A stretch of 61,054 nt of DNA from Prochlorococcus sp. AG-402-G10 (GCA_003279445.1 QCHT01000010.1:1-61054); one strand, 5' to 3'. Positions 18,669-28,042 are shown, counted from the first letter of the stretch. The notes: generated by a model from the sequence alone, not told the origin. Numbers and translations: made by a program.

Positions 18669-19310
18669 TTAATTTGAATAAATAATAATTTCATCTTTAT
18701 TTACTGAATCACTATAAGCAATCCCTATTAGCCAACTTTGATAATGTTTCATGAATACATTAACTGTGTAGTTCAGTTTTTTATGAGATGCTATGTGCGA
18801 TTCTTGATTAATATTCCAATGAATGCAATCTTTCGATATTTGGCCTCTTTGCCATTTAATGACTGCTTCTTTTAGGACCCAGTTTTCGAGTACTTTGGAG
18901 TTAAGCTTTGAGGCTGTTAATTGCTCTAAACGTTGTAGTTCCTCTTTAGTAAACAAACGATTAGCTAATTGACTAGCAGCCAATTTTCTATCACTTCTTT
19001 CTAGATCTACTCCTATTTTCGCAGCTGACCAACCTATCAGAAGAGCATCTTTGCAATGACTAAAACTAATATATCCTAGATTATTGTCTAATTTAGGTGC
19101 TTTGCCAGGCAAAGCATCCAAAGGAATATCAAGAGCATTAATCTTCAAAAATTTTGATAAAGCAAATCTTGCATACCCTCGGGCATGTCTGTATTGATAA
19201 GCTCTTATTGGCGGTAACAAGTTGGCGATATTTTCTTCGGCAGGCGAAATTTCTTTTAATGGAGACTCTATTGGAAATAGCCAAAGAGGAAGTAGTCTTG
19301 GGTTCTTCAT
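18669..19310 (-). CDS. 4'-phosphopantetheinyl transferase (Sfp type)
   Basis: Transfers phosphopantetheine from CoA onto carrier proteins. The 213-residue product carries the Sfp-family motifs: FSHCKDALLIGW, the metal-binding GVDLERSDRK and WVLKEAVIKWQRG. In cyanobacteria without a separate AcpS the Sfp-type enzyme serves the fatty-acid carrier protein. No polyketide or peptide synthetase genes are in the window, so that housekeeping role is the likely one. Start ATG at 19310, only 14 bases from the divergent bcp start. Confidence 0.92.
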   Translation of the reverse strand: MKNPRLLPLWLFPIESPLKEISPAEENIANLLPPIRAYQYRHARGYARFALSKFLKINALDIPLDALPGKAPKLDNNLGYISFSHCKDALLIGWSAAKIGVDLERSDRKLAASQLANRLFTKEELQRLEQLTASKLNSKVLENWVLKEAVIKWQRGQISKDCIHWNINQESHIASHKKLNYTVNVFMKHYQSWLIGIAYSDSVNKDEIIIYSN

Positions 19311-19324
19311 TTCAATTAGGATTC

Positions 19325-19792
19325 ATGCCCCTTCAAATTGGAGAACAAGCGCCAGATTTTACGCTTCCAGATCAAGATGGAAATCTAGTTAACCTTTCAT
19401 CTTATAAAGGTCAAAGAGTAATTATATATTTTTATCCTAAAGATGATACTCCAGGGTGTACAAAAGAAGCTTGCAATTTCCGGGATCGGTGGAAGATTCT
19501 TCAGGATCAAAAAATTAAAATATTGGGAATTAGTAAGGACAATGCAACTAAGCATTTAAAGTTTATCAATAAATATCAGTTACCCTTTACTCTTCTTACT
19601 GATCTTGAGCCTTGTCCGGTAGCGACTTTATATGAAAGCTATGGATTAAAAAAATTTATGGGTAAGGAGTATATGGGAATGAAGAGACAGACTTTTGTAA
19701 TCGACTCTCAGGGTAATTTTGAACTTATTTATTTAAAAGTTAAAGCTGCAACTATGGCTGATCAGATTGTCGAAGATTTGGCTCTTTCTTGA
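19325..19792 (+). CDS. bcp: Thioredoxin-dependent peroxiredoxin, BCP/PrxQ type
   Basis: Reduces peroxides using thioredoxin. With ATG 19325 the product is 155 residues, the standard length. The peroxidatic Cys45 is in TPGCTKEAC and the resolving Cys50 five residues on, the PrxQ arrangement. The frame stays open to 19154, but that would run antisense through the PPTase gene, so I take the later ATG. The 3' end overlaps the convergent coaX by 41 bases. Confidence 0.95.
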   Translation: MPLQIGEQAPDFTLPDQDGNLVNLSSYKGQRVIIYFYPKDDTPGCTKEACNFRDRWKILQDQKIKILGISKDNATKHLKFINKYQLPFTLLTDLEPCPVATLYESYGLKKFMGKEYMGMKRQTFVIDSQGNFELIYLKVKAATMADQIVEDLALS

Positions 19793-20498
19793 GCGATGCA
19801 TTAATCTTTATCATTCCTTCTAAAACAAGATCTGGATAATGGTAAACATCCACTTTACGATCTTTTAGGTATGGGACAAAGATTGCGGAATCACCACCAC
19901 ATAACCAAATAGGTGCACCTACCTCTTTTTGGGCTTCCAAAAGCGTGCCAAACATAGATTGAAAGCTTCCTCTTAGCATTGCCTCCTCTGTAGAAGTAGG
20001 GAATTTTGTTTTAGGTATATCGTTTCGCTTAATAGGTTGAAGATTTTGTGTTCCATTAGACATAGCGGATCTTTGAAGTTGCAACCCTGGTATTAATTGA
20101 CCTCCTGCAAATTCACCATTGGCTGTAATCAGTGTCAAGCTAAGAATAGTGCCAGCGTCTGCAATTAGTAGCCCTTTGCTATGAAGATTTAAGCTTTTAG
20201 CTTTTTGTAATGCAGCCCAACTACCTAAAGCTCTGTCAATGCCCAGCCAACTTGGTAGATTTTTTAGCGGGATTTCTTCAAGAGAAATAGATTTTGATTG
20301 ATCGAGTCTAATGTCTAGGGGGATTGGCCCAACTGCAGCCCATCGCCATAAATTATTCTTTATCTCATTGAATTTGCTGATGTCTGGTGGAGTATGAAGG
20401 AAAAACCATCCATCTTTTTTTTCTATTGCCCAATGCCAGCGAGTGTTACCAATTAATAGGCAGAATTTAGCTTTGCTCACTATATGAATCTCCTTCAC
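19752..20498 (-). CDS. coaX: Type III pantothenate kinase
   Basis: First step of CoA synthesis. Of the family motifs, DAGT (as ADAGTILSLTL), the Gly-Ile-Asp-Arg motif (GIDRALGSW), STEEAMLRG and the GGD near the end are visible. The first motif, normally D-x-G-N-T/S, reads LIGNT (residues 15-19): the conserved aspartate is replaced by Leu. The start could be ATG at 20498, overlapping cysH by 32 bases, or GTG at 20480, overlapping it by 14. The 3' end overlaps bcp by 41 bases. The 248-residue length is normal. Confidence 0.88.
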   Translation of the reverse strand: MKEIHIVSKAKFCLLIGNTRWHWAIEKKDGWFFLHTPPDISKFNEIKNNLWRWAAVGPIPLDIRLDQSKSISLEEIPLKNLPSWLGIDRALGSWAALQKAKSLNLHSKGLLIADAGTILSLTLITANGEFAGGQLIPGLQLQRSAMSNGTQNLQPIKRNDIPKTKFPTSTEEAMLRGSFQSMFGTLLEAQKEVGAPIWLCGGDSAIFVPYLKDRKVDVYHYPDLVLEGMIKINASLKKEPNLRQSDQP

Positions 20499-21246
20499 CG
20501 TTGTTTCCTAAATGAATCCCACATTCTTGTTTTAAACCTCCGAAGCGTGTCTTTCTACCCGTTATATCATCACTATCAGGTGCACTAGAATGCAAGTCAC
20601 CAACAGTTGAATACCCTTTTTCAAAAAGAGGATGTTGAGGAAGATTATTGCTTTTCATATAATAGAAAATATCTTTGTTAGACCATTCAAGGATTGGTCT
20701 AAGTGATAAACGTTTTCTGATTGGGTCTAATAGACTCATTTGCTTTCTAGTATTTGTCTGTCCTCCTCTTACGCCACTTGCCCAGCAATGTATTTCAAGG
20801 TCGTTTAATGCTTTCTCTAAGGGGTCAATCTTACGAATTTGGTGATATTTCTCCAGATCTTCTAGAGAGTTGTTTTTCCAAAGTTGCCCATATAGCGCTT
20901 CCATTCTTGCAGGGGAAAGATTGCTTTGAACAACTGTTATGTTTAATTCAAGTTGCTGAGTAAGTGCATCAGCATATTGATATGTTTCTGGCGGTAAGTA
21001 GCCAGTATCTACCCAAATCACGTTGACTTTTTTCTCATCATCTAACTTATGAAGCATATGAAGTAAGACTGATGATTGAATTCCAAAACTTGTCGTCACT
21101 GCAAGATTTGACCCAAATTGCTCTAACCCCCATTGCAAGCGCTTTTCAGGTGAAAGCGTTGCAAGATGATCACGGGCTTCTTTTAATGTGATGTTTAAGA
21201 ATGGACTTTCTTTCACGTTTCCTTGATTAATGTCTTTATTATCCAT
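20467..21246 (-). CDS. cysH: Phosphoadenylyl-sulfate reductase
   Basis: Reduces PAPS (or APS) to sulfite in sulfate assimilation. The 259-residue product shows the phosphate loop region TTSFGIQSSVLLHML, WVDTGYLPPETY, the conserved ASGVRGGQT and the C-terminal catalytic cysteine motif ECGIHLG. No pair of CC motifs for an Fe-S cluster is seen, so PAPS-type thioredoxin-dependent activity is likely. It is co-oriented and overlapping with coaX and divergent from the NDH-2 gene across 57 bases. Confidence 0.95.
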   Translation of the reverse strand: MDNKDINQGNVKESPFLNITLKEARDHLATLSPEKRLQWGLEQFGSNLAVTTSFGIQSSVLLHMLHKLDDEKKVNVIWVDTGYLPPETYQYADALTQQLELNITVVQSNLSPARMEALYGQLWKNNSLEDLEKYHQIRKIDPLEKALNDLEIHCWASGVRGGQTNTRKQMSLLDPIRKRLSLRPILEWSNKDIFYYMKSNNLPQHPLFEKGYSTVGDLHSSAPDSDDITGRKTRFGGLKQECGIHLGNNGEGDSYSEQS

Positions 21247-21303
21247 TGTTGCTTTTCATCAGCCTGCTTTTAGCTTCCATTCATTATCTCAAGCATTGTA
21301 CAT

Positions 21304-22488
21304 ATGTCCTTAAAATCTTCAAAAAGTGGCTCTGTAGTTATCGTTGGTGGCGGCTTCGGAGGTTTAACCACAGCCCTTTCTTTAAGTAGTTGTAAAGAAC
21401 GACCCTCAATTATTTTAATCGAACCTCGACCGAGATTTGTTTTTTCACCATTTTTGTACGAATTGTTGAGTGAAGAATTGGAATCATGGGAAGTTGCTCC
21501 TTCCTATAGAAGTTTATTAGCTTCCAGAGGAGTGGTTTTAATTAATGGATCTGTGGAAAATGTTGATTTAGAAAAAAAGCTTGTAATTACTTCATCTAAG
21601 GAAGTTATTCATTATGCGCAGCTTGTTATAAGTACTGGTTCTCAAATAGATGATCTTGGGGTTGATGGAGTAGATAATCATGCGTTAGTTTTTCACAAGT
21701 ATGAAGATGTTGGAATTGTTAAAAGCTTAATTAAAAGACTGAATATGAATGAAGTAGCAAATAAAAATATAGTTGTTGTAGGTGGCGGTCCTGCAGGTGT
21801 TGAATTGGCTTGCAAGGTTGCGGACCTTTTAGAAGAACATTGCTCGGTTCATCTGATTGAGCTTCAAGATAGGGTCTTGAAAAATGGGAAATCCTTTAAT
21901 CAAGAGCAGATTGAACAAGCTTTGCGCAAAAGGTCTGTTCGATTGCATTTAAATTCCCGTGTTTTGAGTATTGCTGAAAATTGTGTTGAAATACAAAATG
22001 TTCTTGAAGATGATGCAGAGCCTTATAACTTGGGTTTTGCAGGCTTGATTTGGACTGCTGGGATGAAACCATCTATTCCTTTTGGCCTGCCAGACTCTCT
22101 TGTAAAAGGCGGAAGGATTCTAATTAATTCTAAACAACAGCTAATTAGTCATGAAGATGTTTTTTCTATTGGAGATATTGCGTTAGATATTGATCAACTT
22201 CTCCCTCAGACAGCACAAGCTGCTATGCAACAGGGTGAGCATTTAGCGAACAATTTAATTGCCTATAGGAAAGATCAAGAGTTGACTCCATTTCAATTCA
22301 TTGATCGTGGAGAAATTCTGAGCATGGGAATTGGGGAGGCAACTATGACTGGGATGGGCCTCACACTTTCTGGTTCACTTGCTTTTAAGTTGAGGCGGAT
22401 AACATATCTTTCGAAATTTCCAAATTTTGCCTTAAGCATTAAATCTGTTGGCTCTTGGTTGCTAAGTTATGGAAGGAAATCATTCTAG
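21304..22488 (+). CDS. ndbB: Type II NAD(P)H dehydrogenase (NDH-2)
   Basis: A 394-residue FAD flavoprotein with two Rossmann folds. The FAD motif VGGGFGGLTTALSL is near residue 13, the NAD(P)H motif VVVGGGPAGVELA near residue 160, and the FAD-contacting SIGDIA near 290. Single-subunit NDH-2 oxidises NAD(P)H and passes electrons to quinone without pumping protons, at the membrane surface. The exact symbol among ndbA/B/C is uncertain; length and similarity suggest NdbB or a related carotenoid/quinone-linked enzyme. Start ATG at 21304. Confidence 0.85.
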   Translation: MSLKSSKSGSVVIVGGGFGGLTTALSLSSCKERPSIILIEPRPRFVFSPFLYELLSEELESWEVAPSYRSLLASRGVVLINGSVENVDLEKKLVITSSKEVIHYAQLVISTGSQIDDLGVDGVDNHALVFHKYEDVGIVKSLIKRLNMNEVANKNIVVVGGGPAGVELACKVADLLEEHCSVHLIELQDRVLKNGKSFNQEQIEQALRKRSVRLHLNSRVLSIAENCVEIQNVLEDDAEPYNLGFAGLIWTAGMKPSIPFGLPDSLVKGGRILINSKQQLISHEDVFSIGDIALDIDQLLPQTAQAAMQQGEHLANNLIAYRKDQELTPFQFIDRGEILSMGIGEATMTGMGLTLSGSLAFKLRRITYLSKFPNFALSIKSVGSWLLSYGRKSF

Positions 22489-22576
22489 ATGTATATGAGG
22501 TGGTGAAACTTAGTTATTGTCCTAGCAGACAAAGAAAGAGCTTATTTAATTATGAGTAAAAAACAATTATAAAAAT

Positions 22577-24412
22577 ATGAATGAATTACAAGCTGTTTTA
22601 GAAAATCCTCAGGCACTCATCACATTAGGTGTTTTATTGTTAGCGATAATGCTTTTTATTAGTGGGCTGCTTGCTCCAGAGTTAACTGGACTGTTGAGTG
22701 TTTCATTATTAATGGCAACAGGTGTTCTTGACCCTCAAAGAGCTTTGGCAGGATTTGGGAGCCCAGCTCTTATAACCCTACTGGGTTTATTTGCAGTCTC
22801 AGCTGCTTTGTTTAAAAGTGGGGCTTTAGATCGCTTAAGAGAATTAATAGCTTTCGAAAGTATTAATACACCTCGTCGATTGATTGGGATTTTAGGATTT
22901 GTTGTCGCCCCAATTTCTGGGATTGTTCCCAATACGCCTGTTGTTGCTACTTTGTTACCTGTTATTGAAGCTTGGTGTGCCAAACGCAACGTTTCGCCAT
23001 CTCGGGTATTATTACCTCTTTCTTTTGCAACTTTATTAGGTGGAACACTTACTCTGTTAGGTAGTTCAGTTAACTTGCTTGTTAGTGATATTAGTGCTCA
23101 GCTTGGATATGGCTCTTTAGAACTATTTAGCTTTACTGCTATTGGAGTGCCTATATGGCTTATTGGAACTGCTTACTTGCTATTAGCTCCTCAATCTCTA
23201 TTGCCTGATAGAGGGAGAGAGAAGGGTGATTTTGGTAGTAAACCTGAGCAGTCTGGCTACTTTACTGAGGTTACAATTCCTATTGATTCGGATCTTGTAG
23301 GACAATCTCTCCATAATAGCCGACTTCAACGTCGCTTTGATGTTGATGTGCTCGAGCTACAAAGAGGGAAAGAGAGACTGTTACCTCCTCTTGCAGATCG
23401 TACTATTGAGCCTGGAGATAGATTGTTGCTACGGGTTACTCGTTCAGATCTCCTTCGTCTTCAACAAGAACATACAGTCCAATTAGCTAGACGAAGTTTG
23501 AATAAAGATTCAATAAAGCCCTTTGAATGGGTTGGTGTGGAAGGACAAAAGACAGTTGAGGTTCTCCTCCCTTCAGGCTCAACTCTTGCTGGTGCAAGCC
23601 TGAGAGAATTAAGGTTTAGACAACGGCATAATGCCACTGTGTTAGCCCTTAGGCGTGGACAGCAAACTGTTCAGGAAAGATTGGGTCAGGCCATTTTGCA
23701 TGAAGGTGATGTTTTGCTTTTGCAAGCTCCTATTGATTCAATTCGTGGTCTTCAAGCCAGTAATGATTTACTTGTACTTGATCAACTTGAAAATGACCTC
23801 CCAACAGTCAAGCGTAAGCCAATTGCGATTGCAATTGCAATCGCAATGATTCTTTTGCCTAGTCTCACTTCCTTGCCTTTAGTTGCATCAGTCTTAATTG
23901 CTGTAGTTGCAATGGTTATGGGTGGTTGTATTCGACCTGCTGAAGTGCAAAGATCTATTCGCCTTGACGTCATCCTTTTATTAGGCTCTTTGTCTAGTTT
24001 TAGTGTTGCAATGCAATCCACTGGTCTTGCTGATGCCTTTGCAGGAGGTCTGGAATACTGGTTAGAGGGATTGCCTACATACGCTTCGCTGTTAGTTATC
24101 TTTCTGTCGACAACTCTTTGCACTCAATTGATTAGTAATGCTGCATCTGTTGCTCTCTTGGCTCCAGTCGCAATTCAACTTGCTGGAACTTTGAGTCTTC
24201 CACCATCTGCTCTTTTGATGACAGTTTTGTTTGGCGCAAGTCAGTCCTTCCTTACACCTATGGGTTACCAGACGAATCTGATGGTTTTTGGACCTGGTCG
24301 CTATCGCTTCCTTGATGTCACTAGATATGGCGCAGGATTGACATTGTTGATGACCCTCACTGTACCTTTGTTAATTCTTTGGCAATATCAAGGCATTTCA
24401 ATTAGACCGTGA
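22577..24412 (+). CDS. DASS/SLC13-family transporter with two TrkA-C domains
   Basis: A 611-residue membrane protein. Hydrophobic helices cover residues about 15-205 and 410-605. Between them two RCK-C (TrkA-C) domains (about 215-300 and 310-395) show repeated V-P-xGSxLxGxSLRELRFRxRxxxxVLxLxR patterns. This is the CitT/SLC13 layout of sodium-linked sulfate or dicarboxylate permeases common in cyanobacteria. The repeated PIAIAIAIAMILL at the start of the second membrane half coincides with a 26-base DNA palindrome. It stands before ktrB and ktrA on the same strand. The substrate (sulfate, dicarboxylate or other) is not shown. Confidence 0.88.
   Translation: MNELQAVLENPQALITLGVLLLAIMLFISGLLAPELTGLLSVSLLMATGVLDPQRALAGFGSPALITLLGLFAVSAALFKSGALDRLRELIAFESINTPRRLIGILGFVVAPISGIVPNTPVVATLLPVIEAWCAKRNVSPSRVLLPLSFATLLGGTLTLLGSSVNLLVSDISAQLGYGSLELFSFTAIGVPIWLIGTAYLLLAPQSLLPDRGREKGDFGSKPEQSGYFTEVTIPIDSDLVGQSLHNSRLQRRFDVDVLELQRGKERLLPPLADRTIEPGDRLLLRVTRSDLLRLQQEHTVQLARRSLNKDSIKPFEWVGVEGQKTVEVLLPSGSTLAGASLRELRFRQRHNATVLALRRGQQTVQERLGQAILHEGDVLLLQAPIDSIRGLQASNDLLVLDQLENDLPTVKRKPIAIAIAIAMILLPSLTSLPLVASVLIAVVAMVMGGCIRPAEVQRSIRLDVILLLGSLSSFSVAMQSTGLADAFAGGLEYWLEGLPTYASLLVIFLSTTLCTQLISNAASVALLAPVAIQLAGTLSLPPSALLMTVLFGASQSFLTPMGYQTNLMVFGPGRYRFLDVTRYGAGLTLLMTLTVPLLILWQYQGISIRP
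23822..23847. repeat. 26-base perfect palindrome inside the DASS gene
   Basis: Positions 23822-23847 read the same on both strands, centred between 23834 and 23835. It encodes alternating Ile-Ala at the start of a membrane helix. It contains the core TTGCAATTGCAA flanked by GCGAT/ATCGC. Confidence 0.9.
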
Positions 24413-24454
24413 ATTATTAACATTAAATTTTAATTTCTCACTAGTAATTAAGCA

Positions 24455-25858
24455 GTGTCTTTTTCTAAACCAGTCAAATTCAAACTTGCTTGGTATCGAC
24501 GGTTAACAGTTCCACAATTTACTGTCCTGACTGGCTTGCTAGTTATCTTTCTTGGAACAATTTTTCTCTCTACTCCCTTTTGTTCTTCGAGTAAAGTGGG
24601 AATTTGGGAATCTTTTTTTACAGCTACATCTGCTGTCACAGTTACAGGTTTAACGATAATTGATGTTGGGAATGATTTGACTTTTTTGGGTCAAGTCCTG
24701 TTGTCGATAATGCTTATCATTGGGGGTCTAGGTTTAATGGCTATAACAACTTTTCTACAGGGTTTTGTTGTTAGTGGTACAGAGTTGAGGTGCCGCTTAG
24801 ATCGTGGTAAGACTCTTGATGAGTTTGGAGTTGGGGGAGTAGGCCGAACTTTCCGAAGTATTCTTTTAACTGCTGTTGTCTTAATCTTCATCGGAGCGGC
24901 TGTTCTTTTCTCTTTTGGATTTACTGATATAGCGAATACCCAAGAAAGAATATGGGCAGCCATATTTCATAGCATTTCTGCATATAACAATGCTGGTTTT
25001 GGCTTGTGGTCTGACAGTTTGCAAAACTATCAGAATAATGGAGTAGTGAATGTTGTAATCATTGTTCTAATTTTGCTAGGTGGCTTGGGTTGGAGAGTGA
25101 CAAGTGATTTGTGGGCTAATAGAAAAAATTTAACTTTTCGAAGATTAAGTCTTCATAGTCGTTTGGTCATTAGAACGTCTTTGTTTTTACTTTGTTTAGG
25201 AACTTTTGGATTGCTTTTGACCGAGTTCATAGAGCAAGGATCTTTCTTTCTAAGTATTGATTGGAATAAGAGATTTTTAATTGCTTTTTTTGAATCTGTG
25301 AGTGCTAGAACTGCTGGTTTTACTAATATGCCAATGTCGATAGAAAGCATTTCGGATTCAGGACTTCTGCTTTTAATGACTTTAATGTTTATTGGAGCCA
25401 GCCCAGGAGGCACAGGAGGAGGCATAAAAACGACCACTGTTGCTGCACTTATGGCTGCAACTAGATCGACTTTGCGAGGTCAAGATACGGTAGTCATTCG
25501 CCATCGTCAAATTTCTGATAAGGTTGTTTTGAAAGCTGTTGGAATCACTGTTGGATCGTTATTATTTATTCTTTTGATGGCTTTATGTATAACTATGAGT
25601 AGTAATTTTGCTTCTCAGCAACACTTTTCATTTTTGGAAATTTTATTTACATGTATTTCTGCCTTTGCAACTGTCGGGTTTGATATTGGGGTTACTCAAA
25701 ATTTAAATACGTTTGGACAGTTGATTTTGATAGTGGGAATGTTTGTGGGAAGATTAGGAATACTCTTGTTGCTAAGTGCGATCTGGCAGCTTTTGAATAA
25801 AGACAGGATTCAAAATCAGAACCGTATTGGCTATCCACGCGAGGATCTTTATGTTTGA
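24455..25858 (+). CDS. ktrB: Ktr/Trk potassium channel-like subunit KtrB
   Basis: The 467-residue membrane-spanning subunit of a Na+-dependent K+ uptake system. Four M1-P-M2 repeats are visible, with filter loops SAVTVTGLT, YNNAGFG, ARTAGF and FATVGF, each keeping the conserved glycine. The gating-loop region GASPGGTGGGIKTTT is also present. The start is GTG at 24455. It is followed directly by ktrA, its regulatory partner, so the pair forms a transcription unit probably together with the preceding DASS gene (42 bases apart). Confidence 0.93.
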   Translation: MSFSKPVKFKLAWYRRLTVPQFTVLTGLLVIFLGTIFLSTPFCSSSKVGIWESFFTATSAVTVTGLTIIDVGNDLTFLGQVLLSIMLIIGGLGLMAITTFLQGFVVSGTELRCRLDRGKTLDEFGVGGVGRTFRSILLTAVVLIFIGAAVLFSFGFTDIANTQERIWAAIFHSISAYNNAGFGLWSDSLQNYQNNGVVNVVIIVLILLGGLGWRVTSDLWANRKNLTFRRLSLHSRLVIRTSLFLLCLGTFGLLLTEFIEQGSFFLSIDWNKRFLIAFFESVSARTAGFTNMPMSIESISDSGLLLLMTLMFIGASPGGTGGGIKTTTVAALMAATRSTLRGQDTVVIRHRQISDKVVLKAVGITVGSLLFILLMALCITMSSNFASQQHFSFLEILFTCISAFATVGFDIGVTQNLNTFGQLILIVGMFVGRLGILLLLSAIWQLLNKDRIQNQNRIGYPREDLYV

Positions 25859-25881
25859 ATTCCCTTGTTGGAGGTAAGTCT

Positions 25882-26586
25882 ATGAATGAATGGTGGCGAT
25901 GGTTGCCTGGAAAGGGTGAAGAATCTTTGGGATTTGCCGTAGTAGGCATTGGTCGATTTGGTACTGCAGTTTGCAGGGAGTTGATTCGAAATGGTGCCGA
26001 TGTGCTTGCTGTAGATTCTTCTGAAAGAGCCATTGAAGAATTGCGTCAGCTGGAACCATCCATCGAAGCAAGGGTAGTTGATTCAACAGATGAGGAATCT
26101 ATGAAAGAAGCAGGTGTGTTTGAAATGGGAACTGTTGTTGTTGGTATTAGTAAGCCAATCGAGGCAAGCATTACAACTACTCTTATTGCAAAGGACAGCG
26201 AAGGAAGTCGAGTTAGCCAAGTTATTGCAAGAGCAACTAGTGATTTACATGAAAGGATGTTGACGAGAGTCGGTGCAGATAGAGTTGTGTTTCCGTCAAG
26301 AATGCAAGGAGAGCGATTGGGCTTAGAATTAGTGAGACCAAATTTGATAGAGAGATTAGAGTTAGATGATCGAACGGGAATTGATGAAATCAAAGTCCCT
26401 GAAATTTTTATTGGTCGATCTTTAAGAGATCTAAATCTTAGAAAGAACTATTTAGTCAATGTATTGGCAGCTGGACCTTCGGGTCATCTTATAATTAACC
26501 CTCCAGCAAAATATATTTTGGATCAAGATCATGTTTTGGTTGTTATGGGATTGATGGAAGATCTTCAAAAATTACCCCAAGTTTGA
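25882..26586 (+). CDS. ktrA: Ktr potassium uptake regulatory subunit KtrA (RCK domain)
   Basis: A cytosolic ring-forming subunit that binds nucleotides and opens KtrB. An N-terminal Rossmann fold with VVGIGRFGTAVC (GxGxxG), conserved Asp after beta-2 (AVDSSE) and the later RATSDLHERMLTRVGADRVVFP segment are followed by an RCK-C domain. The frame is open to a TTG at 25855. I chose ATG 25882 because GGAGGT at 25870-25875 sits 6 bases before it, giving 234 residues. Its stop is immediately followed by the anmK start. Confidence 0.94.
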   Translation: MNEWWRWLPGKGEESLGFAVVGIGRFGTAVCRELIRNGADVLAVDSSERAIEELRQLEPSIEARVVDSTDEESMKEAGVFEMGTVVVGISKPIEASITTTLIAKDSEGSRVSQVIARATSDLHERMLTRVGADRVVFPSRMQGERLGLELVRPNLIERLELDDRTGIDEIKVPEIFIGRSLRDLNLRKNYLVNVLAAGPSGHLIINPPAKYILDQDHVLVVMGLMEDLQKLPQV

Positions 26587-27726
26587 ATGTATGTTTTGGG
26601 TTTGATGAGTGGCACCAGTGCGGATGGTGTTGATGCTGCGCTTGTTGACTTTAAAGGCAATTTCGATAAACCCAAATGGAATCTGATTAATTCGGCTTCA
26701 ATTGCATACTCTTCTTCTTTGCAGAAAAAAATCATTGCTATTGAGCAAGGAATGAAAGTGAGTGCTTCTGAGTGGAGCGCACTTTCGGAAGAGATTACCG
26801 AGATTTATTCAACTGCGGCAAGAACTTGTGATCCAACTGGTCTAGCTAAAATCGCAGGATGTCATGGACAAACAGTTTTTTATAGGCCCCCTGAAAAACC
26901 ATGGTTAAGAGGTGCGAGTTGGCAGCTCATTCAAGGTCCTTTACTTGCAGTGCTTATAGAGAGGACTGTTGTTTATGATTTTAGAGCTAAAGACTTAGCA
27001 TTAGGCGGGCAAGGAGCCCCTTTATCGCCTTTATTAGATTCTGCCTTAATAGGAGGGGGCGCTGGCTGGAGAGCGGTCTTAAACCTCGGTGGTATTGCAA
27101 ATCTTTCTTTGATTCCTCCACTAGGAGGTCCTGATCGTCATCTAGATGTCATGGGATGGGATTGTGGTCCTGCGAATAGTCTTATAGATCTTGCTGTTAA
27201 TAAGGTTACTAATGGCCAATTAAATTTTGATTGTGACGGATTACTTGCTTCAAAGGGTGTGCCTGATCTTAAAGTTATAGACGCCTGGCTTAAGGAAGAT
27301 TTTTTTCAATTACTTCCACCAAAATCTACTGGACGAGAATTTTTTGGATTAGAAGATCTAGAACAAAGATTTTCGGAGGTTAATTCTAATAATGCTAATG
27401 ATCTACTTGCAACAATGACGTGCTTTACTGCCTCTATTGTGGCTCAAGATTTAGAAATTCTATATAGACATTTAGGTATTAAGCCCGTTGAATTGTTTGT
27501 TGCTGGTGGCGGTAGTAAAAATAAGTTTCTAATGGAAGAAATTCAAACGAGATGTATGGGTGTGCAAGTTTTGACAACTGATGCAGTTGGAATCCCAGTG
27601 CAAATTAGGGAGTCAATTGGATTTGCATTGTTGGCTTGGTGGAACATCTGTAAGAAGCCTTATAGCCATTCCATTACTAACGCGGAGCGACCGTCAGTTT
27701 TGGGAGTGGCAGTTAATTATCAGTAA
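26587..27726 (+). CDS. anmK: Anhydro-N-acetylmuramic acid kinase
   Basis: Phosphorylates and opens 1,6-anhydroMurNAc released during peptidoglycan turnover, giving MurNAc-6-phosphate. The 379-residue product opens with the family signature [17 protein letters not shown] and keeps the AGCHGQT, GGIANLS and VAGGGSKN segments. ATG 26587 directly abuts the ktrA stop, so it is probably translated from the same message. No murQ etherase is nearby. Confidence 0.95.
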   Translation: MYVLGLMSGTSADGVDAALVDFKGNFDKPKWNLINSASIAYSSSLQKKIIAIEQGMKVSASEWSALSEEITEIYSTAARTCDPTGLAKIAGCHGQTVFYRPPEKPWLRGASWQLIQGPLLAVLIERTVVYDFRAKDLALGGQGAPLSPLLDSALIGGGAGWRAVLNLGGIANLSLIPPLGGPDRHLDVMGWDCGPANSLIDLAVNKVTNGQLNFDCDGLLASKGVPDLKVIDAWLKEDFFQLLPPKSTGREFFGLEDLEQRFSEVNSNNANDLLATMTCFTASIVAQDLEILYRHLGIKPVELFVAGGGSKNKFLMEEIQTRCMGVQVLTTDAVGIPVQIRESIGFALLAWWNICKKPYSHSITNAERPSVLGVAVNYQ

Positions 27727-27733
27727 CCAATTT

Positions 27734-28033
27734 TCATGGTCTATACAATTTAATTCTGCGTGGAGCACCTCTTAGGCGTCTTGCTTGCTGTTCTTCTAAA
27801 GATGACCTGAATTGATCGGTAGTTGAAACCTCTCTAGTTTTATTATTTTTGGAAAGATGCTCAGATTCCAAACGATTGACTCCTTCTTGAATCAGAACCT
27901 TTGCCATATTGCTTACTGTTCTTGACTCCCTTTCGGCTAAGACAGTTAGCCGATCGCATAGCTCTTCTGGGAGTACAACTTGCACTCTGGGAGATTTTGG
28001 TTTTCCGTTGGAAGAGTTTTGCCGGGTAGCCAT
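27734..28033 (-). CDS. Ribbon-helix-helix (CopG/Arc-like) DNA-binding protein
   Basis: With ATG 28033 the product is 99 residues. After a basic N-terminus, residues 15-58 fit a ribbon-helix-helix fold: the strand SPRVQVVLPEEL, then helices ELCDRLTVLAERESRTVSNMAKVLIQEGVNRLE. A charged tail ends in Arg-rich QQARRLRGAPRRIKLYRP. Such proteins are dimeric repressors, often autoregulated. The frame is open to 28060, but the nine extra residues run through a likely promoter/operator, so I prefer the later start. It converges with anmK with 7 bases between, and diverges from the basic protein gene. The target is unknown. Confidence 0.82.
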   Translation of the reverse strand: MATRQNSSNGKPKSPRVQVVLPEELCDRLTVLAERESRTVSNMAKVLIQEGVNRLESEHLSKNNKTREVSTTDQFRSSLEEQQARRLRGAPRRIKLYRP

Positions 28034-28042
28034 GATACAAAC

